Of a stretch of 64,000 nt of DNA, positions 45,129-56,340 are shown one piece after another; positions within the stretch are counted from its first letter, which is position 1; each line of letters opens with the position of its first letter. The position numbers and the translations under genes are program-made. The DNA is taken from assembly GCA_027924585.1 (NCBI GenBank), contig BSBM01000762.1:9520501-9584500 (forward strand). Reading direction: 5' to 3'. This DNA is from Larix kaempferi. Its lineage: Eukaryota; Streptophyta; Pinopsida; Pinales; Pinaceae. Below the pieces are notes generated by a model that saw nothing but the letters and a program-made list of their open reading frames with translations, was not told where the DNA came from and made no database searches.

Positions 45129-46215
45129 CACTACAACAAATCCTGGAATTAGCATCCCATTTAGCATCCCTTTTTAGTGTAAATTGTTTTATCATTGAGT
45201 GGTCGAAGTAGACGCTAAATGGGACATGCCATGGACAAAACTTAAAGAGTCTAAAATAGCGTCTTTTTTTTCTTCCTAAATAGCATCCTTTCTGATGTCT
45301 AAAATAGCGCCCATTTTTTAGCTTCCAGAATAGCGTCCAATTTTGCTTCCTAAACGACGTCGAGGTTTGCTTCCTAAATAACTTCCTATTTTTCTTCCTA
45401 GAGATTGTCCTCTTTTACTTCCTAAATGACGTCCCCATTAGCGCCCTATTTGCATCCTTAAAAGCACCATGTTAGCATTTATGTTTGCATCTACATTCGC
45501 ACCATATTTGCATCCAAATTAGCATCCATATGTGCTACCACTTTAGCATCCCATTTTGCACCACGTTTTACTCCCAATATTCACTAACTTTCGATTCTAA
45601 TTTCGCACCAATTTTTGCTTCTTTTTTTGCATCATGTTTTGCTACCAAAATGGTGCCAATCTTTTCTTCTATTGTTGCACCATATTTTGCTTCCTATGTA
45701 GCGCCATGTTTTGCATCCAAAGTAACATCTTATTTTGCTACCATATCAGCACCATATTTTGCTTCGTCATTAGCGTCAAGTGTTGCATCATTTTTAATGC
45801 CTAGTTTTGCATCTCTATTGATGTCAACATTAGCACCATGTTTTGCTACCACTTTAGCACCCAATTTAGCGTCCATTTTTACTCCCACACTAGTACCACA
45901 TTTTGCTTCCCATTTAGCTCCTTGAATTTCTTCTTATTTTGCTACCTCATGAACACCGCATTTAGCTTCTCATTAAGCATCTAATTTTGCTTCTTTGTTG
46001 GCCATTAGTTTAGCTTATTGCTTGGCTTCTACTTTGGCATCCAAAATAGCATCAGAATTGACTTACAACTTAGCGCTAGGTATTGCATCCAATGTTGCTT
46101 CTAGATCTATGACATAGTGGGATTCCATTTTAGCTCCTAGTTTTGCTTCCTATTTTGCTTCATTATTAGCACCACATTAGGCTTGTTATTTAACACCTAC
46201 AACTATATCCAATTG
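45129..46215 (+). mobile_element. CACTA-like (En/Spm) terminus with subterminal repeats
   Basis: CACTACAACAAAT at 45129 has the form of a plant CACTA terminal inverted repeat and interrupts gypsy gag. It is followed by about 1.1 kb of dozens of short motifs such as TTTAGCATCC, TTTTGCTTCC and TAGCGTCC in both spacing variants. This resembles the subterminal repeat arrays that bind CACTA transposases. The opposite terminus and a transposase were not found, so the length is unknown. Open frames inside (for example 45485-45925) come from the repetition. Confidence 0.55.
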
Positions 46216-46827
46216 TGTGCTAATATATTTTTATTATATCAAATTATTATAATTATTTCATTAATTTCAATAGTTCTCATATATCATTTACTTCATAGTT
46301 CTAAAATAACATAATGAAACATTCAAATTAATTGTAGATACCATTATTGAAATTAATTGCATAGCATTTATGAAGAAAATTTAACACGAACAGACAAACT
46401 TTATCCAAAGTAGTAACATCATCATATATATCAATTTTACATGAAAAGATCATCGACAATTTCCAATATAGGTAAATTTACAATATAATAACGATAACAT
46501 CACCATTATATTCCATCAAAAGAAGTGAAATTATAAAACATCATCACATCAATGACCTATCATATAGATCATCATATTAAGGTTAAAAGAACAAGTGAAC
46601 GATATATATAGTGAAAATACCAATATCACAAGAAATATCTTTTTTAATATCCATATTTAGAAATGTCAAAATGATCAACAGTAATCAAAGTTTATATGTC
46701 AACATAAATCCACCATACAAATCAAAATGACCCAGAATTTAATATGAACGTGGATCATCACAAAAATAAGAATACGTGTCTAGTATCATCAAGAAAGCAA
46801 TAAACATCCACAATCTCAATAGTAGCA

Positions 46828-47031
46828 TCAATGGCTACCATCATCATCATCATCATCACCACCATTATCATCATCACCACCATTATCATCATCATCATCA
46901 TCATCATTTTCATCTGATCCATTTGCATCATTATCAGCAATATCTTTCTCTGGTACATTGGTGACAACATGATCTAGATCATCTAAGGAGTCATCTTCAC
47001 CATTTTTCCGCAAACAACAAGAAATAATCAA
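46828..47031 (-). pseudogene. Acidic reading frame over (ATC)n, possibly an exon end
   Basis: The minus strand frame reads SLDDLDHVVTNVPEKDIA, then NDANGSDENDDDDDDD and ends GSH-stop. The non-repetitive first half has coding-like composition, and the Asp run comes from the (ATC)n tract. It could be the C-terminal exon of a transposon protein read toward the CACTA end, but nothing identifies it. Confidence 0.2.
46837..46908 (+). repeat. (ATC)n trinucleotide microsatellite
   Basis: Runs of ATC interrupted by ACC/ATT units, giving poly-His or poly-Asp in two frames. Confidence 0.9.
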
Positions 47032-47612
47032 TTTAAAATATTAGTATTAATTTGATTACATAATGCATACTTTGTGCTATATTGCAAATATTAGTGTGAT
47101 ACTTTATGCATTCCCACGAGTTTTCCAACCATGAATATAAACATCACCTCATCAACAAATAGTAACCATACATATAAAGTGTATCCACAACTGTGCACAC
47201 ACACATGTACACCATAAATTTTCATATCACAACAAGACATAGATGCAAGGAAAAATAGACATCCCAATGATTATATATAAAGTGGAGAAAAATATGATAT
47301 CACATATAGTATTCGCTTTGAACCATTTTCTTGTCTAAAGTTGTTATATCATTAAATATCTATATATAACATGTTACTCAATCTATATCTTTAAGAGCAT
47401 ATTAACCATGGTTTTCATCTCTCAATCATGTTCAGGAATTGTTTACATTTTTAATCTAAAAGTAAATTTAATATAACATGCTTGATAATATCCCCTTATA
47501 AACATGGCTAAAAGAATATTATCATAAATATAGTTTTTAACATATTAATCATATCATTGGTATAATAATCGCAAAGATTATAAAGCTTCATTGGATTCAT
47601 GTTATCCAAGTA
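47032..47612. other. AT-rich stretch, nothing recognised
   Basis: Low-complexity AT-rich sequence between the (ATC)n tract and the 359-bp array. There are no coding or terminal motifs. Confidence 0.5.
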
Positions 47613-49157
47613 CCTGCAGGAGGCAACGAAACTCAATTTCGTTACTTGAATTGGTTTTGATGCCCTTGGTTGAATTTTCGCCTAGTATCCCTGAATGACC
47701 TTGGGAAGAGAGTTGAAATTTGCAATAAATCGAAAAATCAGGTTTAGATGGGAAAATCGTCAGTTTCGATGGATTCTTGACATCCGAACACCTATAGGGA
47801 CACTTTTGTCCGGTGACTTCATGGACCAAACATAATTTATTTTGATGGTTTTCTACACTAGGGTTTTGATCAGAGACGTGCAGTGCAATTTTTGCACGAT
47901 GGGATAAGATGTTCTAAATGTGCCAAGTGAGTGCGTGGGCATCGTGGTCCTCTTACCATTTCCCAAATACACATGCAAGATGTAACATAACTCAATTCCA
48001 TTGCTCAGTTTGGTTTTTATGCTACTAGTTGAAATTTGTCTGGTTTCCCTTAATGGAAATGGGAAGCAAGATGAAATTCGAAATAACTCAAAAACCATGG
48101 CTTCGATGGACAAATTGTCGATTCTGTTCGATTCGTGACATACAAGTATAACTAGGGACACCCCTATCCAGTGGCTTCATTGACTGAACGTTGTCTATTT
48201 TGACGATTTTCTAAAATAGGGTTTTGCGTAGTGATATGCAATGCAATTTTTGCACCATAGGCTAAGATTTTGAAAAATGTGGGGAGCAACTGTGTGGGAA
48301 TCGTGGTCATCTCGTCCTTTCCCAAACAAACTTGCAGGAGGCAACGGAACTCAATTTCGTTGCTCGGTTTGGTTTTTATACCCCCAATTGAAATTTGCAT
48401 GGTGTCCCTAAATAGCCTTGAGAAGCGAGATGAAACTCGCCGTAACTCAAAGACCGTGACTTCGGTGGACAAACCGCCAGTTCCGATGGATTAGTGACAT
48501 CCGAATACCACTATGGACACCCCTGTCTGGTGGCTTGATGGATGAAAAGTTGTCTATTTTGATGGTTTTCTAAACTAAGGTTTTGCTAAGTGACATGCAA
48601 TGTAATTTATGCACGATATGATAATATTTTTGAAAATGTGTCGAGTGAGTGTGGGCATCGCAGTCATCTCATTCTTTCCCAAACACACTTGCAGGAGGCA
48701 ACGAAACTCAATTTCATTGCTCGGTTTGATTTTTATGCTCCCGATTGAAATTTGCCTAGTGTCCTTGAATGGCCCTGGGAAATGAGATGAAACTCGCAAT
48801 AACTTGAAAACTGTGGCTCCAATGGACAAACCATCTACTTGATTGAATTCGAGACACCCAAGTACCGCTAGGGACACCCCTATCCAGTGGCTTCGTGGAC
48901 CAAAAGTTGTCAATTTTGATGGTTTTCTAAACTAGGGTTTTCTTAAGTGATGTGCAATGCAATTTGTGCACGATATGCTAATATTTTTAAAAATGTGTCG
49001 AGTGAGTGCATGGGCATTGCAGCCATCTCTTCCTTTCCCAAACACACTTGCAGGAGGCAACGAAACTCAATTTTGTTGCTTGGTTTGGTTTTATTCCCCC
49101 GTTTGAAATTCGCTTGGTGTCCCTAAATGGCCTTAGGAAGCAAGATGAAACTTAGGT
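47613..49157. repeat. Tandem satellite, about 359-bp unit, 4.3 copies
   Basis: The word (T)TGCAGGAGGCAACG...ACTCAATTTCGTTGCT starts copies at about 47614, 47973, 48332, 48689 and 49048, 357-359 bp apart. Each unit also has the words GGGACACCCCTRTCCRGTGGCTT and TTTTGATGGTTTTCTA. Copies have diverged by many substitutions. The last is truncated near 49157, where copia sequence starts. The unit is not a multiple of three, so the recurring minus-strand frames (NEIEFRCLLQVCLGK) do not make one protein. Confidence 0.9.
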
Positions 49158-49516
49158 TGTGATTTTCTAAGAGTTCTACAGATTTTAATCTTTGGTGTTT
49201 TGACAGATCCGATCCACCTGTATGAGTTATCTATGTAGATGAGTTTATCATAGCAGGGAGTTCTAAACAACTAATATTGTGGTGTGAGAAGAAATTTTCC
49301 CATGAGTTTGACATGAAGGGCATTGGACAATGGCAGGAAGTTGATGAAGTCTTCCTTGAAAAAGGTAAATACACCTGGAAGATTCAGAAAAATTTCAAAA
49401 TACAGAAGGAAGCAGTGATCCTAATTTACATTCCTTCATATTCACAAGTGGTCGACAATATGACAAAGCCGCTAGCAAAGGGGAAGTTCGAAATGCTAAG
49501 AGAGTATCTGGGTTGA
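49158..49516 (+). pseudogene. Deleted copia RT/RNase H remnant
   Basis: The plus strand starts in the RT palm (YVDEFIIAGSSKQ, with Glu in the place of the second catalytic Asp). It runs to KKFSHEFDMKGIG, then jumps by deletion to WQEVDEVFLEKGKYTW. It jumps again to the RNase H end (PSYSQVVDNMTKPLAKGKF, EMLREYLG-stop). Two internal deletions kept the frame open. The stop is followed after 29 bases by a purine tract and an LTR, so this is the genuine 3' end of a copia element. Confidence 0.8.
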
Positions 49517-49545
49517 TGGAGAGGATGTTCTTAGCAATGAGGGAG

Positions 49546-50250
49546 TGTTAGTTTTTTGCCTTGTTGCTTCGAACTTGTTTTTAATTCATCATCAACTAGA
49601 TGAGTGCTTAACTGAAGTTCTTAATTCTTTTTCAATTTGTTGAGAATTCACCGTGAGCAAGATATTGCTAGAGAGGGGTGCACATGTATGGGAGGGAATT
49701 CATACATGAGGGTGCAATGATGAAAGGAGATGCTTCTAACTATTTTTGGTCCTTGGGAGTTATTTGGAGTAGGATGGTAGGGACTTGTTGCATAAACATA
49801 TGTGGAGTGGATGGATTTGGATGAATTTGCACTTGTGGGTGCATACAAATATGCAGTGTTGTATAAATATATGTGGAGTGGGTGAGTTGGCATTTGTGGG
49901 GATGTGCCTACCTACTTGGCACATGTAGAGTTCTCAACTTGTGGACCCATTCTCCACATGGACCTAGTCTAGGGTTACGATTTTATGGTACTTGTAATTC
50001 ACTCTTCCTTTAAGGAGGAGCACATCACTATAGCAATATTAGCTAGTTTGAGGAGAGGTGGAGAAGAGTAAAGTGAGGGATGTAATAGCTACTTCCTGTT
50101 ATTTCCTTGTTTTTCTTCATGAACTTAAGAGAAGCTGCTCATTTTGCATTGCAAGTTTGGCAGGGTCTGATTTGTTGTTTGGGTTTTGCATTTGCAGCTT
50201 AGGAGAAAGCTGAATTGGTGTCGTAATGGAATCATGTTTCATGTGTAACA
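49546..50250 (+). repeat. Probable copia 3' LTR (705 bp)
   Basis: The tract ATGAGGGAG directly precedes TGTTAGTTTTTTGCC at 49546, the common copia arrangement. A TATA-like word (tataaatatatgtgg, about 49863) lies inside. An end at GTGTAACA (50250) gives a TGTTA/TAACA inverted repeat. The left end is solid and the right end tentative. Confidence 0.5.
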
Positions 50251-51659
50251 GAAAGGGAGTGTTTGTTGTCCCAAATTTGCATGCATATATGATTTATGCG
50301 TGTTATATTGTTCATTTATTGTGCTGAACTAATGAACCGCTGAGCTGATGTTCAGCTGATTTAGCATGCTTTAATTTGTATTTTCAGAACTGATTTATGA
50401 ATCTATGATGGACTGGATGTGAACAAATGCAATTTTCAGATCTGATTTTGTATTATATCTAGCCTTAGCAGCTTGCTAAAACAATCTAACCATTTGGCCT
50501 GTGTTGTTTACACTCTTGAATATTACCCGAGCGGTTTTGTTGAATGCAGATCTGAGGTTTTGACAGAGGTTTAAGATTCATCATATCGGGTGACAAAATC
50601 TATGAGAATAATAACATGAAAATGATGTTAATGTAATAAGGATCGCTAGGTTCACACTTCACCCTACCTAGAGTTAAGTGTTAGTACATTATGATAGTTC
50701 TTAATAAAGGTTGTCATCTAACTGTATTGTTAGAGTTATCTTTGTGGTTATAAAATATTTCGATAGACCTATTACCCACCATTTTGCAAGGGTGTCCACC
50801 TTCATCTTAATCTCATCAAGGGATTTTATGTGATGGAGATTGGATAGTTTTGTTCTAAATTCTAGAGCCTAGATGATGATGCCATAGTGATGATGGTGTA
50901 AGGAGATTGATGTTCATGGAGTATATGGACTATTTGAAGCATGTTGGGCATTGTCTAAGGTAATCTAGATATGTTCCAGCTTTGTTCTACCTTCATGCAG
51001 TAGTAAGAAAATATTCTAGGTGAACCTTAGAGATAAATCAACAGCAAAAAACCCTAATGCATGATTTATGGGCATCAAGGAAGGCAGGTCTATGCTAAAC
51101 CAACAGTTATGGGTTAAGTTTGAGCATTAAAGTGGCATTTATTCCCAATTATGTGCAAGAAACAACCCAAAATATTCAATGCTGGGCCAATACTCGATAT
51201 GCTGGGTTGAAGATTGGACTAATTCTTGATCTCATACTGCAATCAACATGTTTCCTGGGCATTAAACCAACAGTTTTGGGTGAAGGAAATGCTTCAAGAG
51301 GAATCAAACAACAATGATTTGGGTTACTGGACCCTAATTCTCCATTTCGGGCAATTCCTAGTCAATGAACATCGTTACTATCACTTTTGGGTGCAAGCAA
51401 CATCAGCCTCAAACCTCATCTCTGAGCCCTAAAATAGTAGTGATAACTAGTAGTCAACATTGATTCTAGGATAGTTTTTGAAGTCATGAAAATGGTAAAA
51501 GGCACCAAATATCTTTTCATGGGCGAGAAACCAGGAAAGGAAAAGCCTCCAAGGATAACTGTAAGCCCAAATATATACATATCCTATGCATGAGATATCT
51601 TGATGGAGGATGTCAAGCAAAGACAAGGATATCTCGATGGAGGATGTTAAGGAAAGCCA
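50251..51659. other. Unassigned sequence between copia LTR and LINE remnant
   Basis: No domain is recognised. A short tandem duplication (GATATCTYGATGGAGGATGT) is found at about 51596 and 51630. It may contain eroded LINE sequence, since an RNase H domain follows. Confidence 0.4.
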
Positions 51660-52058
51660 AAGAAGTGTGGACTAGGAGGAGTTTTATTTCTAAAGGAAGA
51701 TAAAAGCATTCGCTTCGAAGTAGCAACATTGGGAGAGGGTGCAAATAACTAAGTAGCACTAGATTCTCTATGGTTGTTGATAAGGATGGCAACAGAAAAT
51801 GGAGTTATTCATATTTTACGAGATTCCAAGATAGACGTTGATTGGATGAATGGTAATATAAATCTCCAAAATTTGGCCCTTCCTCCAATCTTGGAGAGAA
51901 TCAAGAAGAAAATTTCACTAAAAGAGAATTAAATGTTCAGGCTAATTAGATTTCTAAGAAATCTCTATCTCGATTCTCTTCCTACAAGTAGTTTTACTAT
52001 AGAGGAGGAAGAGATAGTGTCCCAGCTCCCATGGACTATTAGATGCTTACATGGTTAA
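51660..52058 (+). pseudogene. LINE RNase H remnant
   Basis: The plus strand reads LGGVLFLKEDKSIRFEVATL, then LWLLIRMATENGVIHILRDS (the catalytic Glu region decayed, the Asp in RDSKIDVDWMNG kept). It continues INLQNLALPPILERIKKKIS, with a tail FTIEEEEIVSQLPW. This is the RVT_3-type RNase H of plant LINE ORF2. It differs from the LINE at 30.5-33.1 kb in sequence and strand. No RT is nearby, so it is a fragment. Confidence 0.65.
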
Positions 52059-53526
52059 TTCCCAATGAGGAGACTGGCCATAGCAACTAGCTAAAACCCG
52101 CAGGGGGTGTTGATAAATCTGTGTTGTCTCATTGTTTTTTATTTTTCTATGGAAAAATCTAGATCAAATCTTTGTTAGGATCAAATTTTTGCTCAAACAA
52201 ATAAAAAGGATCTCAAGGATGTGGAAGAAGCTAGATAACAATGTGGTAGGTGTTTTCTCAAAAGAAGAATCCAATTCCATCAGGGATTTGAAGGTGCTAT
52301 GAACTATTAGCTTTTGAATTGCTCTGATAGTTTTTACAACATAATAGGCACACCTTTATGTGGTTTGGAGTACATGGTAAAACCCTAGCCCATAGTTGCA
52401 TCTTATACCTTTTGGTTGATGACATTTAGAAATCGTTCTATAGGTGGTTGTTGAAATTGGACTTGGTGCCAAGTGTGGCACATTCCTAGATGAGGTGATT
52501 ATCTTATGTGGCACTCACATATTCTACATGGCACGTGTGTTGAGCAAAATGGTTGCTTGCATGGGTGTTGGATGTACCTTGGAGGAGTGATGGGCACTAG
52601 GAGGGATGTTGCTCAACCCTAAGAGCATTCAAAGTCCAAAAGTGTTGATGTGGCACTAAAGTGGTACCAAAAATGCACTTGTTTGTTTCCCTTTGTGTAG
52701 GTAACATGGCGAAGAACATGTAAAAGTTCCTGGCTTATTGAGCAGCATCTCCGAAGCTCCCGAAAGATTCTAGCCAATCCTAGAGCCGCTCCCACCCAAA
52801 CTAGAACATTTTAAGCCATCTCCCAAGTTCCACGGAATGAGAAAACGTTGCATCTAGTTCACCAACCCTAAGATTAGTTCCCATGCAACCATGTAAATCA
52901 ACATCTACAATATAATATTTATGGAATCTTCCAAATAGATTGCATTCATTTTTAACTTGACGTTTTGGACCAAACCAGTGTGGTGTATCATCGGAAATGA
53001 TTTTTGAGGAGAGAATCCAGCTATAGATTTGTATTGATGTGTTATTAACTAAATAATAATAATAATAATAAAGTTCGGCCTTAGTAAATTTGTATATTTA
53101 AGATTTAAGCTAATTATAGTGTTGTTGTTATTATTAATTCTTAATTTAATAAAGTTAACGGGGTGGAATTATAAGCCACCTTGAGATCCACATGCCTAGC
53201 AGAATTTTGGGATCCAATTCTTGTTGATCTTCCTTTATAGAAAGTGTTGGAAGTTATTAACATCCAAAAAGTAGAAAGCTAATCGGTTGAGATTTTACGG
53301 ATATCTTATCCAAGATTTGTCAATTTTAAAAGCCAAAAGTAGTTTTCACAACACTTAATTTGCCATTGGTCTTGTATTATGTTACCTGAGTATTTTTTAG
53401 GCCAGAATCAAACAACTATTAAGAACTAAAAACTCTGGGAGCTTGAAATAATAGATTTTACATTATCCTAGTGTCTGAATATTTTAACACAATTTTCAAG
53501 GCAATGTGAAAAAATTCTATGTCTTA
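52059..53526. other. No gene recognised; small (AAT)n tract
   Basis: It contains (AAT)n at 53051-53071. A stretch from about 52447 (TGTTGAAATTGGAC) has LTR-like composition but no partner or TSD. No coding motif is visible. Confidence 0.4.
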
Positions 53527-53773
53527 CCTTCAACCCGTGGTCATTATTTTCTCTGGACTCAGACCTCTTTTGGTATGCACTTTCATAATCATCCTCATCA
53601 TCCTCTAATCACCGTACAAATTTATAAGAATCTTGCTACACTACATGTCAGTTGAAGGAAAATTAAGTGAAGATTGTACATTCAAAGGCTGCAAAAATAA
53701 GGGAGAAAATACTAACAAAAGCATAGACTGTCATCTAGCCTACAGAACCCATGCAATTATTCCTGATACCAAC

Positions 53774-53911
53774 CTGGAGAAATACAGACTTGATAAGTGC
53801 CTCATCTTCTTCTTCCAAATCCTTTTTCATTAAAAAATTGTGTACCTTTACTTTCATTGTACGTCGAAGGGCCTCCAACATTTCATCTGTGCTAATAGTC
53901 GATTTTCTTGC
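53774..53911 (-). pseudogene. YJU2: YJU2-like exon c (46 codons, open)
   Basis: It lies between acceptor TTGTTTCAG and donor CAG/GTTGGT and is fully open. Compared with relatives it seems to hold an extra stretch (KVKVHNFLMKKD) between RRT and LEEEDEALIKS. This looks like a retained short intron because it starts at a GTACAC donor-like site. Confidence 0.7.
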
Positions 53912-54573
53912 CTGAAACAAGTTTGGTAGAACTTTAAATCTCCAGAAAAGAAAGATAAATTAATCTACATGACAACATGCAAGAGTTGAAGAGTACTGAA
54001 TAATCGGGAAAATAGTCACAAATTAGAAAAGCAAAGTTTCAGTTCCATTGATAATTTTCAGTTTCATTGATCTTATAATTCTTAACATTTAATTTCAGAC
54101 ATCAAATTTGTTTGTTATTTCCACATCATTCAATCTTATGACTCCAGTGTAACATTTAATTTCAAAAACAAAATTTTCTCATTAATACTGCATCATTGAA
54201 ACTTGGAAGTTAGGAACCCAGGGCAATGCAATGATAAAAGTTACCACAAATTGAAGGGAAATTTGCATGTCAAAGAGTTGTATTAGTACACAAACACATA
54301 AATCAAGTCAGAACCAGGTAAGCCTTACCCTCATAGATTTCATTTCATCAAGGGCAGCGAGTATATCGATTTCTCTCTTGGAATCTATAGTATGATTTTC
54401 TAATGACTTCATTGCATCACCCATTTCCTCAACATCTTTCTTCTTCTTTTCCTTATTTGCGTCTTGCAATATATAAGTTTTATTACCATATGCTTCATCT
54501 CAATATGATTCCATGAAAACATAATCTCAGGTGAACAAGAATAATTAAATTAATTTAGATGTTTCTCGATTAC

Positions 54574-54723
54574 CTCATCCTCAACACGCCACGATTAAAA
54601 ATTGCGAGATGCACCAGACTCTACAACATAAACATAATTCTAAGGATCTATCTTTATAGTTAACTCTGTTGAACATTTGGTACATTTGAAGTAGAATCTG
54701 AATATTTGGATACCTAAATATGT
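54574..54723 (-). pseudogene. YJU2: YJU2-like exon a (zinc-binding part, two stops)
   Basis: It has exactly 50 codons between an acceptor (TGTTGCAG) and a donor (GAG/GTAATC). It contains FKCTKC, half of the family's zinc site. Stops stand at codons 28 and 41, the first a likely CAG to TAG change by the family's usual Gln there. Confidence 0.8.
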
Positions 54724-54791
54724 CTGCAACATTTACATAAAACATGAGTAAATTGTATCTTAAATTTTTTGACTATTGCAAAATGTTCGAC

Positions 54792-54920
<129 letters not shown>

Positions 54921-55528
54921 GGAAACATATCTGCTTTCCAAAATACAGACCTAACAAAGAGGGTAATTAAGACCATATCCAAAATACTTCTTCCATCTCA
55001 CAACAAATTCAAAATAAGTAAAGTCAATAATCAACACAACTCTTTGAAAAAATCCTATTGGGTTGTGTCAAATAACATGTCAAGTAAACATAATCAAGTA
55101 AATATAAACTAGTTTTCATATTTGCAAGAAAGAACTGGAATTCTATTCTATTTGTCAAATATTCATTTTTCTTAGGGTTGTGTCTCACAAGTAATTCAAT
55201 AATGAGAGTAGAGATTGCATTCAGTTATGCACATATTCAAGTTAAAACTAAGATAAGATTGTTGTTTATTTTCTTTCCAGCTATGCTGAAACTGAAAGAC
55301 ATGTCATAATATATCCCCAACATGATGTTCGGGTGGAAGGATTCAAATAATTCCAAGAATGAAATTAGGCACATCAACAGTAAGATAAGCCTTAGTTACA
55401 AGGTGTGAAAATATTTCTAGAAATTATACAAATATTTAGTGTTCACATGGTCTCCAAACAATGGAAAGGTCCAAAATGCTTGAAAATTTATGAAGCTCAT
55501 CATACAATTGGCTACATGTTTTTAATGT
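54921..55528. other. No gene recognised
   Basis: AT-rich flank of the pseudogene. I searched it for the N-terminal YJU2 exons on the minus strand and saw none. Confidence 0.4.
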
Positions 55529-55610
55529 CAATTGGGTCTAGTCCTGATGGTTGACAAGAGTATTATCGTCTCCATACAGGTTCAATTCCCGCAACTGACA
55601 TGTTGAGCTC
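55529..55610 (+). mobile_element. SINE-like tRNA-derived head
   Basis: An internal Pol III promoter pattern is visible. A-box-like TAGTCCTGATGG lies at 55539-55550 (about 9 of 12 consensus positions). B-box GGTTCAATTCC lies at 55579-55589 (10 of 11). The 40-bp spacing is typical of tRNA-derived SINEs. It does not fold as a full tRNA. The 3' limit is unclear: a hairpin GGGGATTCTCCCC at 55733 might belong to its body. Confidence 0.45.
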
Positions 55611-56340
55611 TTACCAAGTATATTGTTGTAATACTTAATAGCTTTGAGCCCTGTTGTTGACTTGGCCTTGTGCCCTGAAGAACCTATGTTTTTACCTTGG
55701 GTACCATTCTTGGAATGAGGAAAAGTGACTGGGGATTCTCCCCAGGATATATTACCTAGGAAATGTTTAAAACATAATAGATAAGATAAGGTAATTTATT
55801 AACATCCAACAAAAGACCACAAAAGTAGGTCAAAGAGGCTAAAAATGTACATCCAATGTTTCTACAAAGAGGAAGTGCCATGGTATCTCCTAAAACAATG
55901 CTAAAAATAGAAAGATAATAAGATCTAAAGATCTAAGAGCTAGCTAGAGACTAGCCGCTAAATGTCTACAAAAGAAATCTAAAAAGGATAAAGGAGAGGG
56001 TATAAGTTAAGGTTCTAGTACAATAGTAGTATATACTTAAAGGCTCCGGAGCTCCAGGTACTGAGCAAAAGGCAGAACACAAAATAGAAGGGGGGTATCA
56101 AGGTATGCTAGATTTGGTGGCCAAGGTTGAGTGATATTTCAGACAACGTGGCATGCCTTAGGAGGATGAGTGCTTGACTTGAGCACACTTGGGTTTAAGG
56201 CACATTGCTTGGGTTTGTATGCGGACATAGGACACACATGTTGTGAAAGACTATTGGAGCATTGGATGCTTTTCTTGGATAGCAAGGAGCTTTGCGATGA
56301 GGAATACTTGACACTTAAAGCCCATGCTTGGAATACTTGA
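55611..56340. other. No gene recognised
   Basis: AT-rich sequence with no coding motif. Part of it may be the U3 region of the LTR-like stretch that follows. Confidence 0.35.

Larger units (their letters stand above)
53527..54723 (-). pseudogene. YJU2: YJU2/CWC16-family splicing factor pseudogene, middle exons
   Basis: Four minus-strand segments follow YJU2 (CCDC94, CWC16) protein order with intact splice-site dinucleotides in most places. Exon a (54723-54574) reads [20 protein letters not shown] and VESGASRNF, with the CxxC zinc-binding pair. Exon b (54463-54329) reads MKSLENHTIDSKREIDILAA and LDEMKSM. Exon c (53911-53774) reads ARKSTISTDEMLEALRR and LEEEDEALIKSVF. Exon d (about 53607-53527) is acidic (DDEDDYESAYQKRSE). 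YJU2 acts in the spliceosome at the first transesterification step. Exon a has two in-frame stops (TAG at codon 28, TAA at codon 41), and the exon b acceptor is out of phase. Introns are kept, so it is not a processed copy. The N-terminal exons are not seen. Confidence 0.8.

Noticed and set aside
45485-45925. A 146-codon plus-strand frame rich in Ala, Ser and Phe
   Set aside because: It is built from the repeated TTTAGCATCC/TTTTGC motifs of the CACTA-like subterminal region.
46758-46970. Met-rich and His-rich frames
   Set aside because: They are two of the translations of the (ATC)n microsatellite.
47602-48913. Minus-strand frames with a repeated FRCLLQVCLGK word, like a repeat protein
   Set aside because: They come from the 359-bp satellite. 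The unit is not a multiple of three, so no continuous repeat protein exists.
55529-55610. A tRNA gene
   Set aside because: A and B box words are present, but the sequence does not give the acceptor and anticodon stems of a tRNA. SINE head is the better reading.
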